From assembly GCA_017529085.1 (NCBI GenBank), contig JAFXOC010000341.1, forward strand, positions 1-24,839: a stretch of DNA of 24,839 bases, in the 5' to 3' direction. Made by a program: the position numbers and the translations under genes. This DNA comes from Selenomonadaceae bacterium. GTDB taxonomy: Bacteria > Bacillota > Negativicutes > Selenomonadales > Selenomonadaceae. Within the stretch, counting starts at the first letter, position 1; each line of letters starts with the position of its first letter. Under the pieces are notes generated by a model, which was given only the letters and a program-made list of their open reading frames with translations, had not been told where the DNA came from and did not search any database. Shown here in pieces: positions 14,454 to 21,995 of the stretch.

Positions 14454-14828
14454 TTACCATTTCCAATCTTTTTCCGTCATATAGTGCTGAGTAACTTCCA
14501 TTGCGTGCTGACGCGCCTCTTCCTGCGTGATTTCTTGACCGTCAAGATAATATCTGTTGCTTTTGCCGAAACCGCCGCAAGCGAAATACACAACCGCTTT
14601 TATTCCGACTGTCGCCCAACCTTTTTCAATTTCCGCATTATGAATTCCAAATGACCACGCAATACGTTCCGGGCCGTAACGGTTTGTCGAGCCGTTCAAG
14701 CTGTTAAGAAAGCGACTGTCGTTTGACGTTTGCTCCGCATTGCCGCCCACCACTTGTTCAAGTTCTTCATCACTCAACTTTTTAAGTTCAGTATTGATTT
14801 TTTTGAGAATTTCTTCGCGGTTTGCCAT
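14454..14828 (-). CDS. Peptide precursor with double-glycine leader (bacteriocin-type)
   Basis: The first 29 residues form a helical acidic leader (MANREEILKKINTELK, then KLSDEELEQVVGG) ending in the Gly-Gly cleavage motif of peptides exported by C39-peptidase ABC transporters. The following 95 residues are the candidate secreted part. They are rich in Asn, Gly, Tyr and Trp, with a possible small membrane-active stretch VGIKAVVYFACGGFG and a tail YYLDGQEITQEEARQHAMEV. The mature part is longer than most class II bacteriocins. I prefer the ATG at 14828 because the ATG at 14837 is one base from AAGGA. No transporter, immunity or modification gene is beside it, so export would depend on genes elsewhere. 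Function as bacteriocin, signal or effector is not shown. Confidence 0.65.
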   Translation of the reverse strand: MANREEILKKINTELKKLSDEELEQVVGGNAEQTSNDSRFLNSLNGSTNRYGPERIAWSFGIHNAEIEKGWATVGIKAVVYFACGGFGKSNRYYLDGQEITQEEARQHAMEVTQHYMTEKDWKW

Positions 14829-14837
14829 TTTTAACAT

Positions 14838-15155
14838 TTCCTTGATTTCACACTACCTAAAGGCTCTTATTTTTTCTTCCTGTACTTTATACTCCGTAAA
14901 ACGAAAAATGTTGCATGATTTTTGAAAAAATATTCAGAATGTAGTTTCTTAACTTCGATTACAAATAAAAAAGGAAATACCTCAAAAATTTTTTACAGTT
15001 TTTTCATTAAAATCCTCCCCATTAGTAAAAGGTTTTTCAGTAGATTTTGTCGAATTTTTTACTTAATATAAAACGCAAAATAGAAGAACCACGTATTGCA
15101 CGAACGATTATTTTACTGTCTCTGCGTGAACCTGCATCTGATTCGGAGGGTAATT
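14838..15155. other. Divergent intergenic region between the peptide gene and hsdM
   Basis: This AT-rich stretch must hold the promoters of both genes. For hsdM, TTTTGT (15045-15050) and TATAAA (15067-15072), 16 bases apart, are a weak candidate. For the peptide gene, GTATAAAG at about 14886-14893 (minus) could be a -10 box, but no good -35 is visible. No repeat or RNA gene is evident. Confidence 0.3.
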
Positions 15156-16661
15156 ATGGCTACAAACAGCGCAAATATCGGTTTTGAAAAACAAATATGG
15201 GACGCCGCCTGTGTCCTTTGGGGGCATATTCCCGCCGCCGATTATCGTAAAGTCATCGTAGGGTTGATTTTCCTGCGTTACATTGGAAACGCATTTGAAA
15301 AACGATATAACGAATTGGTAGCGGAAGGCGACGGCTTTGAGGACGACCCCGACGCTTACGAAGAAGATAATATTTTCTTTGTGCCGGAAAAGGCGCGGTG
15401 GCAGACTATTTCTGCGGCGGCTCATACGCCTGAAATCGGAACTGTTATTGACGACGCTATGCGGGCGATTGAAGCGGACAACAAAAAATTAAAAAATGTA
15501 CTTCCCAAAAACTATGCCAGCCCCGACCTCGACAAACGCGTTCTTGGCGATGTGGTGGATTTATTCACCAATATGGATATGAGTGATACCGAAGAAAACA
15601 AAGACCTTCTCGGCAGAACATACGAATACTGCATCGCTCAATTTGCCGCTTACGAAGGCGTAAAGGGCGGCGAATTTTACACCCCCGCAAGCATTGTAAA
15701 AACTATCGTTGCGGTGCTAAAACCCTTTTCAAATTGCAGAGTATATGACCCATGCTGCGGCTCGGGCGGAATGTTCGTACAGAGCGCGAAATTTATCGCA
15801 GCGCACAGCGGTAAACGAGGCGCGATTTCCGTATATGGTCAAGAATCAAATGCGGACACTTGGAAAATGGCGAAAATGAATCTCGCCATTCGCGGTATTG
15901 ACGCTAATTTGGGCGAATATCAAGCCGATACTTTTTTTAACGACCTCCACCCTATGCTTAAAGCTGATTTTATAATGGCAAATCCTCCCTTTAATCTTTC
16001 TAATTGGGGACAAGACAAATTAAAAGACGATAAACGCTGGAAATACGGCGCACCTCCTGCAGGAAACGCTAACTACGCATGGATAGAGCACATGATTCAT
16101 CATCTCGCGCCTAACGGAAAAATCGGTTTAGTGCTCGCCAATGGCGCGCTTTCCACTCAATCCGGCGGCGAAGGTGAAATTCGCAAGCGCATAATAGAAG
16201 ACGACCTTATAGAAGGCATTATCGCCATGCCGACGCAACTTTTTTACAGCGTCACCATTCCCGTGACTCTCTGGTTTATCACGAAAAACAAGAAACAAAA
16301 AGGCAAGACGTTATTTATAGACGCTCGAAAAATGGGTTACATGGTAGACAGAAAACACCGTGATTTTACGGACGAAGATATAGCGAAACTTGCCGATACA
16401 TTTACAAAGTTTCAAGACGGTAAATTGGAAGATGTCAAAGGCTTTTGTGCCGTAGCTGATATTGCGACTATTGCAAAGCAAGATTATATTCTGACTCCGG
16501 GGCGTTATGTGGGTATTGAGGAGCAAGAAGACGACGGAGAGCCGTTTGAGGAAAAAATGAAGCGGCTTACGGGAGAGCTTTCCGGATTATTTGAGAAGTC
16601 CCACGAGTTGGAGGATAGGATTCGTAAGAATTTAGGATCGATTGGGTATGAAATTTTATAA
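15156..16661 (+). CDS. hsdM: Type I RM methyltransferase subunit HsdM
   Basis: HsdM transfers a methyl group from S-adenosylmethionine to adenine in the bipartite site chosen by HsdS, in an M2S or R2M2S complex. The 501 residues comprise an N-terminal helical domain (FEKQIWDAACVLWGHIPAAD, about 9-28), then the methyltransferase with motif I DPCCGSGGMF (from 198), the catalytic NPPFN (from 276), and the conserved GEFYTP just before motif I. The C-terminus LEDRIRKNLGSIGYEIL is the typical tail. The frame is open back to a TTG at 15096, but ATG 15156 has GGAGGG at 15145-15150 and the normal N-terminus. The last 34 bases of the gene region recur at 17944-17977 before hsdS. It is first in a plus-strand series that runs to hsdR. 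Confidence 0.95.
   Translation: MATNSANIGFEKQIWDAACVLWGHIPAADYRKVIVGLIFLRYIGNAFEKRYNELVAEGDGFEDDPDAYEEDNIFFVPEKARWQTISAAAHTPEIGTVIDDAMRAIEADNKKLKNVLPKNYASPDLDKRVLGDVVDLFTNMDMSDTEENKDLLGRTYEYCIAQFAAYEGVKGGEFYTPASIVKTIVAVLKPFSNCRVYDPCCGSGGMFVQSAKFIAAHSGKRGAISVYGQESNADTWKMAKMNLAIRGIDANLGEYQADTFFNDLHPMLKADFIMANPPFNLSNWGQDKLKDDKRWKYGAPPAGNANYAWIEHMIHHLAPNGKIGLVLANGALSTQSGGEGEIRKRIIEDDLIEGIIAMPTQLFYSVTIPVTLWFITKNKKQKGKTLFIDARKMGYMVDRKHRDFTDEDIAKLADTFTKFQDGKLEDVKGFCAVADIATIAKQDYILTPGRYVGIEEQEDDGEPFEEKMKRLTGELSGLFEKSHELEDRIRKNLGSIGYEIL
16623..16656 (+). repeat. hsdM 3' end direct repeat, copy 1
   Basis: These 34 bases encode the last residues of HsdM (RKNLGSIGYEI) and match 17944-17977 at 33 positions. 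The single difference turns TAGGAG into TAGGAT here, which would weaken the ribosome-binding site. Confidence 0.85.
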
Positions 16662-16693
16662 ACATATTCATAATTTATAGAGGGTGTAGCAAG

Positions 16694-17152
16694 ATGAATT
16701 TATCACAAGAAGAAGCTAACGCTTTAATTGCCATAGAAAAATATTTGAAAAACTACAGTATTGTTATTCCTTCGCAGGGAGCAGAAAACAAATATGATAT
16801 TTACGATAGCGCGGGGGATCAAAATTATTATGCCGCAATGTTTCGCGGTCGTATAAATCCGCTTAAATCCTACTATAAACTCATCTACAGAGGAAATATA
16901 AGACTAATACGAGTCGATATTGGCTATAGTGGGACGCATACAAATCCGGACGGAACAGTTTTTCCAGCGGGTGTACCGCATATTCACCTTTTTGACGAAG
17001 TACATCACGATAAAATCGCCTATCCTTTACCCGAAATCTTCAATAATACAGATGATTTAGCCGAAACTCTTCGGACTTTTCTTTCATATTCGAATGTACT
17101 CAATGTGGATGAAATTGAAATCATTCAACAAGGAGGGCTTTTTGATGAGTAA
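16694..17152 (+). CDS. DUF6978-like protein, partner of the DUF1828 protein
   Basis: This 152-residue protein of unknown function resembles the DUF6978 family: NLSQEEANALIAIEKYLKNY at the start, a strand-rich middle NPLKSYYKLIYRGNIRLIRV, the characteristic THTNPDGTVFPAGVPHIHLF (about 92-111), and LRTFLSYSNVLNVDEIEI near the end. The conserved histidines and aspartate in that middle block might bind metal or catalyse (inference). GAGGG lies nine bases before the ATG. Its stop overlaps the start of the DUF1828 gene by eight bases, so the two are coupled. The pair looks like a toxin-antitoxin or effector-regulator module inserted between hsdM and hsdS. Which partner is toxic, if either, cannot be seen. 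Confidence 0.65.
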   Translation: MNLSQEEANALIAIEKYLKNYSIVIPSQGAENKYDIYDSAGDQNYYAAMFRGRINPLKSYYKLIYRGNIRLIRVDIGYSGTHTNPDGTVFPAGVPHIHLFDEVHHDKIAYPLPEIFNNTDDLAETLRTFLSYSNVLNVDEIEIIQQGGLFDE

Positions 17153-17915
17153 TCAATTAGACTTTGCAAACTTGTATTATGATTGGCTGCGAGATAATAC
17201 CGCAACTCAAAACTTAGCTAACGGTTGGACAGAAATTGCCACACCTTTTTTAGACAGACATAACGATGGTTTAATCATATATGTAAAAAAGAATGGCGAT
17301 AAAATTATGCTTTCCGATGATGGGTACATATTGAATGATTTATCGTCAGATGGAGTATCCTTAACAGGAAAAGCGAAACAACGAATTTTAAATGAGTTCC
17401 TTAATTCTTACGGTGTGGAAAATAATCATGGCGAACTCACGATATTGGCTACTTTGGATAATTTTGCCCTTAAAAAACATATGTTTATACAAGCTATATT
17501 AGCAGTAAATGATATGTTTCTTTTAAATTCGAATACAGTAAAATCTATTTTTTTGGAAGATGTTTCAAGCTTTTTTGATAAACACAATTTATTAAATACC
17601 CCAAATGTCACAGTTAGGGGGAAAAGCGGATTCGATTATAAGATTGATTTTATCATTCCGGCTTCAAAAAAGAATAATAAATCGGAAAGAATAATCAAAG
17701 CTATTAACTCTCCAAGAACTGATTTTATACAAAGAACGTTATTTTTGTGGGAAGATATAAAAAAGGTTCGTAATAATGATACTCAGTTAGTTGTTTTTCT
17801 AAATGATAAAAAGACTTTTGATGATAAATTAGTAACAGTCTTAAATACGTATAATGCAATGCCAATTTTATGGTCGAAAAGGGATAGTTATATTCGCGAA
17901 TTATCTGTTGCGTAA
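17145..17915 (+). CDS. DUF1828/DUF1829 domain protein
   Basis: The 256 residues show the DUF1828 pattern in the first 110 (WTEIATPFLDRHNDGLIIYV, then IMLSDDGYILNDLSSDGVSL), followed by a DUF1829-like half with KSGFDYKIDFIIPASKKN and TQLVVFLNDKKT near the end. The family has no established role. The C-terminal half has the alternation of strands and charged residues of a nuclease-like alpha/beta fold, but I cannot point to a certain active site. The ATG at 17145 has AGGAGGG (17131-17137) eight bases upstream; frames further upstream only extend into the previous gene. The coding sequence is visibly more AT-rich than hsdM, which supports separate origin. Confidence 0.7.
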   Translation: MSNQLDFANLYYDWLRDNTATQNLANGWTEIATPFLDRHNDGLIIYVKKNGDKIMLSDDGYILNDLSSDGVSLTGKAKQRILNEFLNSYGVENNHGELTILATLDNFALKKHMFIQAILAVNDMFLLNSNTVKSIFLEDVSSFFDKHNLLNTPNVTVRGKSGFDYKIDFIIPASKKNNKSERIIKAINSPRTDFIQRTLFLWEDIKKVRNNDTQLVVFLNDKKTFDDKLVTVLNTYNAMPILWSKRDSYIRELSVA

Positions 17916-17916
17916 A

Positions 17917-17979
17917 GTTGAGAATTTAAAAGACGCAATTTTACGTAAGAATTTAGGAGCGATTGGGTATGAAATTTGA
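17917..17979 (+). pseudogene. Orphan hsdM 3' end (copy 2), carrying the hsdS ribosome-binding site
   Basis: The frame reads VENLKDAILRKNLGAIGYEI-stop, the tail of an HsdM protein with no HsdM in front. Bases 17944-17977 match 16623-16656 at 33 of 34 positions; upstream of that the two tails diverge. The stop TGA overlaps the hsdS start, and TAGGAG inside the remnant is the hsdS ribosome-binding site. This is the ancestral hsdM/hsdS junction, now cut off from hsdM by the DUF6978/DUF1828 cassette. Confidence 0.8.
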
Positions 17980-19060
17980 TGTTACAGATTATCAATTTAG
18001 CGATTTAGCCACTTTCAGTTATGGTAAAATGCCAAAAAAATCCAAAATAAAGGCTAATGGAAAGTATCCGATTTATAGTGGCTATCGTTATCTTGGATAT
18101 TATGATGAATACAATATTGAACCTAGACAGTTAATAGTTGTAGCTAGAGGCGTTGGTGGAACAGGCGATGTTAAAATCACGACAGAAAAATGTTATCTTA
18201 CAAATCTGTCAATTGCCGTTAAAATTACAGAAACTGAAAAAGTCTTACCAGAATATCTCTACTATTTATTTAAATTAAACAACTTGAGGTATTTGGACTC
18301 TGGTTCAGCACAATCTCAAATCACTATAAACGATTTGGGGAAAGTACACATTGATTTACCAAGTATAAATTGGCAAAAGAAAATTGTTAATCTACTCCTT
18401 ACTATTGACGACAAAATCGCCACCAACACAGCGATAAACAAGAATTTAGAGGATATGCTCCAAGCGGTTTATCAGAATATGTTTTCATCAGAGCCACAAA
18501 ATATGCTTGCAGAAATCTGCTCATATTCAAAAGACCGTGTACCTGTTAGTGAATTGACCGTTGATGATTATTATAGCACAGAGAATATGCTTCCGCAAAA
18601 AGCAGGAGCAACCACTGCTACCAATTTACCCGCGACATCACAAGTAATCAAATGCCATGTTGGTGATGTACTCGTCTCAAATATACGACCCTATTTTAAG
18701 AAAATCTTGTATTGCTATCGTGACTGTGGCTGTTCAAATGATGTATTGTGCTTTACGCCAAAATCTAAAAATATGACAGCGTTTCTATATGCTACGTTAT
18801 ACGCAGATCGTTTTTTCGACTTCATGGCTCTAGGGGCAAAGGGAACGAAAATGCCACGGGGGGACAAACAGCAAATCATGACACATCCCATAGTATTGCC
18901 TTCAGAAAAAGAACTGGACTCTTTTAATTCGATAGCTTTTCCCTTAATGCAAAATATTTACAACAACACATCTGAGAATGCTCGTCTATCTTCCTTACGC
19001 GACACCATTCTCCCTCGCCTTATGTTCGGCGAAATTGATGTGTCGAACGTTGAAGTCTAG
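17969..19060 (+). CDS. hsdS: Type I RM specificity subunit HsdS
   Basis: HsdS recognises the two halves of the DNA site and holds HsdM and HsdR together. The 363 residues contain two target-recognition domains. The first is DVTDYQFSDLATFSYGK, with KYPIYSGYRYLGYYDE and RQLIVVARGVGG. The second is about residues 190-310, with VIKCHVGDVLVSNIRPYFKK and LCFTPKSKN. The conserved helical spacers are KKIVNLLLTIDDKIATNTAI (about 139-158) and LSSLRDTILPRLMFGEIDV at the end. ATG 17969 has TAGGAG nine bases upstream; a TTG at 17963 is less likely. It is slightly short for the family but looks complete. No inverted repeats or second hsdS fragment indicating phase-variable shuffling are seen. Confidence 0.9.
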   Translation: MKFDVTDYQFSDLATFSYGKMPKKSKIKANGKYPIYSGYRYLGYYDEYNIEPRQLIVVARGVGGTGDVKITTEKCYLTNLSIAVKITETEKVLPEYLYYLFKLNNLRYLDSGSAQSQITINDLGKVHIDLPSINWQKKIVNLLLTIDDKIATNTAINKNLEDMLQAVYQNMFSSEPQNMLAEICSYSKDRVPVSELTVDDYYSTENMLPQKAGATTATNLPATSQVIKCHVGDVLVSNIRPYFKKILYCYRDCGCSNDVLCFTPKSKNMTAFLYATLYADRFFDFMALGAKGTKMPRGDKQQIMTHPIVLPSEKELDSFNSIAFPLMQNIYNNTSENARLSSLRDTILPRLMFGEIDVSNVEV

Positions 19061-19064
19061 TTCG

Positions 19065-19095
19065 CTAAATTCTTGTTTATGAAAGGGGGTGTATA
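19065..19095 (+). repeat. Direct repeat upstream of sce7726 (copy a)
   Basis: The 31-base block CTAAATTCTTGTTTAT, GAAAGG, GG, GTGTATA matches 21963-21993 at 28 positions. It starts five bases after the hsdS stop and contains the ribosome-binding site of sce7726. Confidence 0.75.
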
Positions 19096-19099
19096 TTCA

Positions 19100-19969
19100 A
19101 TGGGAAATAATAGTACATCGATAAGTAGAGTCTTTACAAAGAAAGTATTTGCTGACTTGCTGAACACGGGAAGAAACGAAATATATGACTATGTTGTTCA
19201 ACATTATATTGGTGATTATAAAGGCAAAACAAATAGAGAACTCATCAGTAATATCTATTCACGTATGGAGAAATCATATCGAAACGAATATTTCTACATG
19301 AATACACTCCTAAATAAATTGTTGATAGGGGTTCATAATGTTAATACCACAACGGCACTTTCACAATTACGCATAGCAAATCACATTGCGGATTTTGTAA
19401 TGATAAATGGTGAAGGACGTGTCTACGAGATAAAATCAGAGCAGGATAATTTCAATCGATTGAATGAACAATTAGCAGACTATTTCACAGCGTTTAGCTT
19501 AGTTTCTGTTTTAATTTCAGAAAAGGAGCGTGAACATGTAGAATGTCAACTAAAAAAATTAGGGACTATGGGAAAATCAGTTGGCATATATGTGTTGACA
19601 GGAAATAATACTATTAGTAGGAAATATGTTCGCCATCCTAGAGAATTCCATGATAAATTGGATGCTAGGTGCCTTTTCACCATTTTACGTAAAACGGAGT
19701 ACCAAAATGTTTTACAAAGATATTTTGGTACTCTTCCCCAAGTTGCTCCAGCATTTTATTTCAAGGAATGTCTTTCTATGTTCCAAGAAATTCCGATTTT
19801 AGAATCACAAAAATTAGTAATGGAAGAGCTCAAAAAAAGAAACCATATAAAGAAGGAATTCTTTGATACAGTTCCTTCGGAATTGAAGTATATTATCTAT
19901 TTTTATAGAGTATCAAAAGATGAAAAAACTCTCAATCAATTTTTGAATAGAACTTATGGAGGCTGGTAG
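19100..19969 (+). CDS. sce7726-family protein, PD-(D/E)XK nuclease-like
   Basis: sce7726-family proteins are uncharacterised and usually neighbour sce7725. The 289 residues contain a clear PD-(D/E)XK-type core: ADFVMINGEGRVYEIKSEQD, with Asp98, then Glu110-x-Lys112, preceded by the LLIGVHNVNTTTALSQLRIA helix. A following LNEQLADYFTAFSLVSVLIS provides the helix and strand expected after the active site. The remaining C-terminal part is helical and unassigned. ATG 19100 follows GAAAGGGGG; the frame upstream to 19073 lies in the direct repeat. The stop TAG lies one base from the sce7725 start. A nuclease acting on DNA or RNA is likely, but not demonstrated. Confidence 0.75.
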   Translation: MGNNSTSISRVFTKKVFADLLNTGRNEIYDYVVQHYIGDYKGKTNRELISNIYSRMEKSYRNEYFYMNTLLNKLLIGVHNVNTTTALSQLRIANHIADFVMINGEGRVYEIKSEQDNFNRLNEQLADYFTAFSLVSVLISEKEREHVECQLKKLGTMGKSVGIYVLTGNNTISRKYVRHPREFHDKLDARCLFTILRKTEYQNVLQRYFGTLPQVAPAFYFKECLSMFQEIPILESQKLVMEELKKRNHIKKEFFDTVPSELKYIIYFYRVSKDEKTLNQFLNRTYGGW

Positions 19970-19970
19970 T

Positions 19971-20888
19971 ATGTATTTCCCCTATTTACGTGGAAGACAG
20001 TATGACCTTTTAGCTCTGAAGGAACTTGCTCAGGGTAAAATGATTTCCCCAAAAATTTTGCCTGTGGTGGAGCCTGTGAAAATAAGTTCAACACTAAGTG
20101 GGACTATAAAAGTGTACAAGTCAAGCAAATTACAAATGGCACTGATATTAAATCCTATGGTTGAAGATTTGTCGGAGGAAGACACATCGTCCCTTCAACA
20201 GTTATTAGATGAAACTATTATTCCTGCAATCATAATGAATGAAGACGCAGAACGTATCATTCGGGATTTAGAAAAACACGATGTTCAACGTTCTAATGTA
20301 TTAGTAATATTAAATAGTCGTGACTATGTAGCAGAATATAAAAGAATGTATGGGGACAGCGGAGCTATCTATACTTTGTTTCCATATGAACGCTCAATAA
20401 GACGAGCAGTAACTCAAAAAAAAGTGCTGTTTGAGGATAAATTCAATAAATTAAATAAAAATGCAGATTACGCAAAAAATACGGATGAGTTTTTTTCTGA
20501 GGATCATCTATTCTATTTGGAAGAAGGTTATACTGGGTTCGGCGATTATTCTATCATTGGAGAGAGCTACGATGTGAGCGGTTTTGCTCCAAGAGCAGTA
20601 GCTATACATATAGTATATCTTGATGGTAGCAACAATTTACGTGTGCACCATTTTGTATCAGATTCAAATTATGGTATAGAAGATATTGCTGGGAAGTATT
20701 ACGAAGCAGTCACAAAGCTAAAAAAATGGTATCATGAGGGTAACGAGAAACAGGAAACGCAGGCATTATCCGTATTGCTTGAACACGCTGACACAGGTTA
20801 TTTCCCAGGACTCCCAACAATAAAGAAACTGTCTATCATGCACCACATAGAATTGGTTGACAAATTTCTTAATATGGAGTTGAAATAA
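19971..20888 (+). CDS. sce7725-family protein
   Basis: The 305 residues begin MYFPYLRGRQYDLLALKELA, the hallmark start of the sce7725 family, which is distantly like the 'beta' protein family. The family's GYTGFGDYSIIGESYDVSGF block is also present (about 190-210), followed by AVAIHIVYLDGSNNLRVHHF and a C-terminal helical part. No catalytic motif is evident to me. GGAGG (19958-19962), inside the end of sce7726, lies eight bases before the ATG, so the genes are translated together. Its constant pairing with a nuclease-like protein suggests a regulator, sensor or inhibitor (inference). Confidence 0.75.
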   Translation: MYFPYLRGRQYDLLALKELAQGKMISPKILPVVEPVKISSTLSGTIKVYKSSKLQMALILNPMVEDLSEEDTSSLQQLLDETIIPAIIMNEDAERIIRDLEKHDVQRSNVLVILNSRDYVAEYKRMYGDSGAIYTLFPYERSIRRAVTQKKVLFEDKFNKLNKNADYAKNTDEFFSEDHLFYLEEGYTGFGDYSIIGESYDVSGFAPRAVAIHIVYLDGSNNLRVHHFVSDSNYGIEDIAGKYYEAVTKLKKWYHEGNEKQETQALSVLLEHADTGYFPGLPTIKKLSIMHHIELVDKFLNMELK

Positions 20889-20890
20889 TA

Positions 20891-21946
20891 ATGCTATGTT
20901 GTATTAATTGTTTCAATGATATCCACATAAAGGATATTATTGCAGCAAATAAAAAACGTGGAACATGCGACTTCTGTCATTCAAAAGATGTTTTTGTTAT
21001 AGATATTGATCAATCATCCGATTTTCTGAATTGTATCATGGAGTTAATTCAAATATATGAAGAATCAAATGATGGAAATGGAAAATACATCTGCGACGCA
21101 TTATGTAATGATTGGAATATTTTTTCTGTTGATAAAATGGACAAATCCAGTGTTCGAAAACTGATAGAGGAAATATGTACTTTTGAGTTAGGGAACACGG
21201 ATGTTTTGTCAAAAAAGATGATTATACCTCAGTTATATGATAAGGACTATTTGAGTGAGTATGGTGTAGTACGCGGGCTTTCATGGAAAGATTTTTCCAA
21301 TCATATAAAGAATGTAAATAGATTTCATAGCGATTTTAACTCAATCGAATTTGCCTCTTGTTTAACAGCTCTCATAAAAAAATACAAAAAAGGTGAGTTT
21401 TTTTACAGAGCACGGATTGCTGATAATGAAATTGGATTTAAAACAAATGAAATGAAAGCTCCGCCGAAACATAAAAGCACTGCGGGAAGAGTTAATCCTG
21501 AAGGAATGCCTGTTTTGTATTTATCACTAGACGACAATACTGTTTTGTACGAAATACGTGCCAATATGTATGACTTTGTCTCAATTGGAAAATTTGTTGC
21601 AAAAAAAGATTTACGAATAGTTGATTTGTCAGGATTTGAAAGTATCAGTCCATTTGTTTATGATGGTGGCATTGAGCGTTTTGCTATCAATTTCAGGATT
21701 TTTCAAGAGATTTCAATGGAAATTGCTAAACCTCTTCGAAGAAATGATAGTCCTTTAGAATATTTGCCGACACAGTTTATCGCGGAGTTTATAAAAAGAG
21801 AGAATTACGATGGCGTTGAATATAAAAGTACAATCAGTCGAGAAGGACGTAATATAGCGTTATTTGATGAAAATTTAGTTGAGTGCTTGGATGTCCAAAC
21901 TGTGGAAATTACAGATATAAATTATGCAACTTGTTCGACTGACTGA
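20891..21946 (+). CDS. RES-domain protein with zinc-ribbon/HEPN-RES-type N-terminus
   Basis: RES toxins belong to the ADP-ribosyltransferase-like fold and deplete NAD+ by phosphorolysis or hydrolysis. The RES core is in the second half: FYRARIADNEIGF (Arg173 and Arg175), then STAGRVNPEGMPVLYLSLDD and NTVLYEIRANMYD, which contain the G-R-x-N-P-x-G, L-Y-L and glutamate positions of the family. The first 35 residues carry two cysteine pairs (CINCFND, CDFCHSKD), a zinc-ribbon-like start. About 130 helical residues follow, comparable to the HEPN/RES N-terminal domains. The gene lies two bases after sce7725, with GGAG ten bases before the ATG. No separate Xre/MbcA-like antitoxin is adjacent, so sce7725 or the N-terminal domain may restrain it. 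Confidence 0.75.
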   Translation: MLCCINCFNDIHIKDIIAANKKRGTCDFCHSKDVFVIDIDQSSDFLNCIMELIQIYEESNDGNGKYICDALCNDWNIFSVDKMDKSSVRKLIEEICTFELGNTDVLSKKMIIPQLYDKDYLSEYGVVRGLSWKDFSNHIKNVNRFHSDFNSIEFASCLTALIKKYKKGEFFYRARIADNEIGFKTNEMKAPPKHKSTAGRVNPEGMPVLYLSLDDNTVLYEIRANMYDFVSIGKFVAKKDLRIVDLSGFESISPFVYDGGIERFAINFRIFQEISMEIAKPLRRNDSPLEYLPTQFIAEFIKRENYDGVEYKSTISREGRNIALFDENLVECLDVQTVEITDINYATCSTD

Positions 21947-21962
21947 TAAATCTATAAAGCCT

Positions 21963-21993
21963 CTAAATTCTTGTTTACGAAAGGAAGTGTATA
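21963..21993 (+). repeat. Direct repeat upstream of the Phd-type antitoxin (copy b)
   Basis: This block matches 19065-19095 at 28 of 31 positions and contains the ribosome-binding site (GAAAGGAAG) of the antitoxin gene. With copy a it brackets the sce7726/sce7725/RES triplet exactly. Confidence 0.75.
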
Positions 21994-21995
21994 AA

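Noticed and set aside
15096..15155. Longer HsdM beginning at TTG 15096
   Set aside because: The extra 20 residues do not match HsdM N-termini, while ATG 15156 has GGAGGG at proper spacing and a standard sequence.
17969..19060. Phase-variable hsdS inversion system
   Set aside because: There is no second or partial hsdS, no inverted repeats and no recombinase in the window; the repeats near hsdS are direct and flank other genes.
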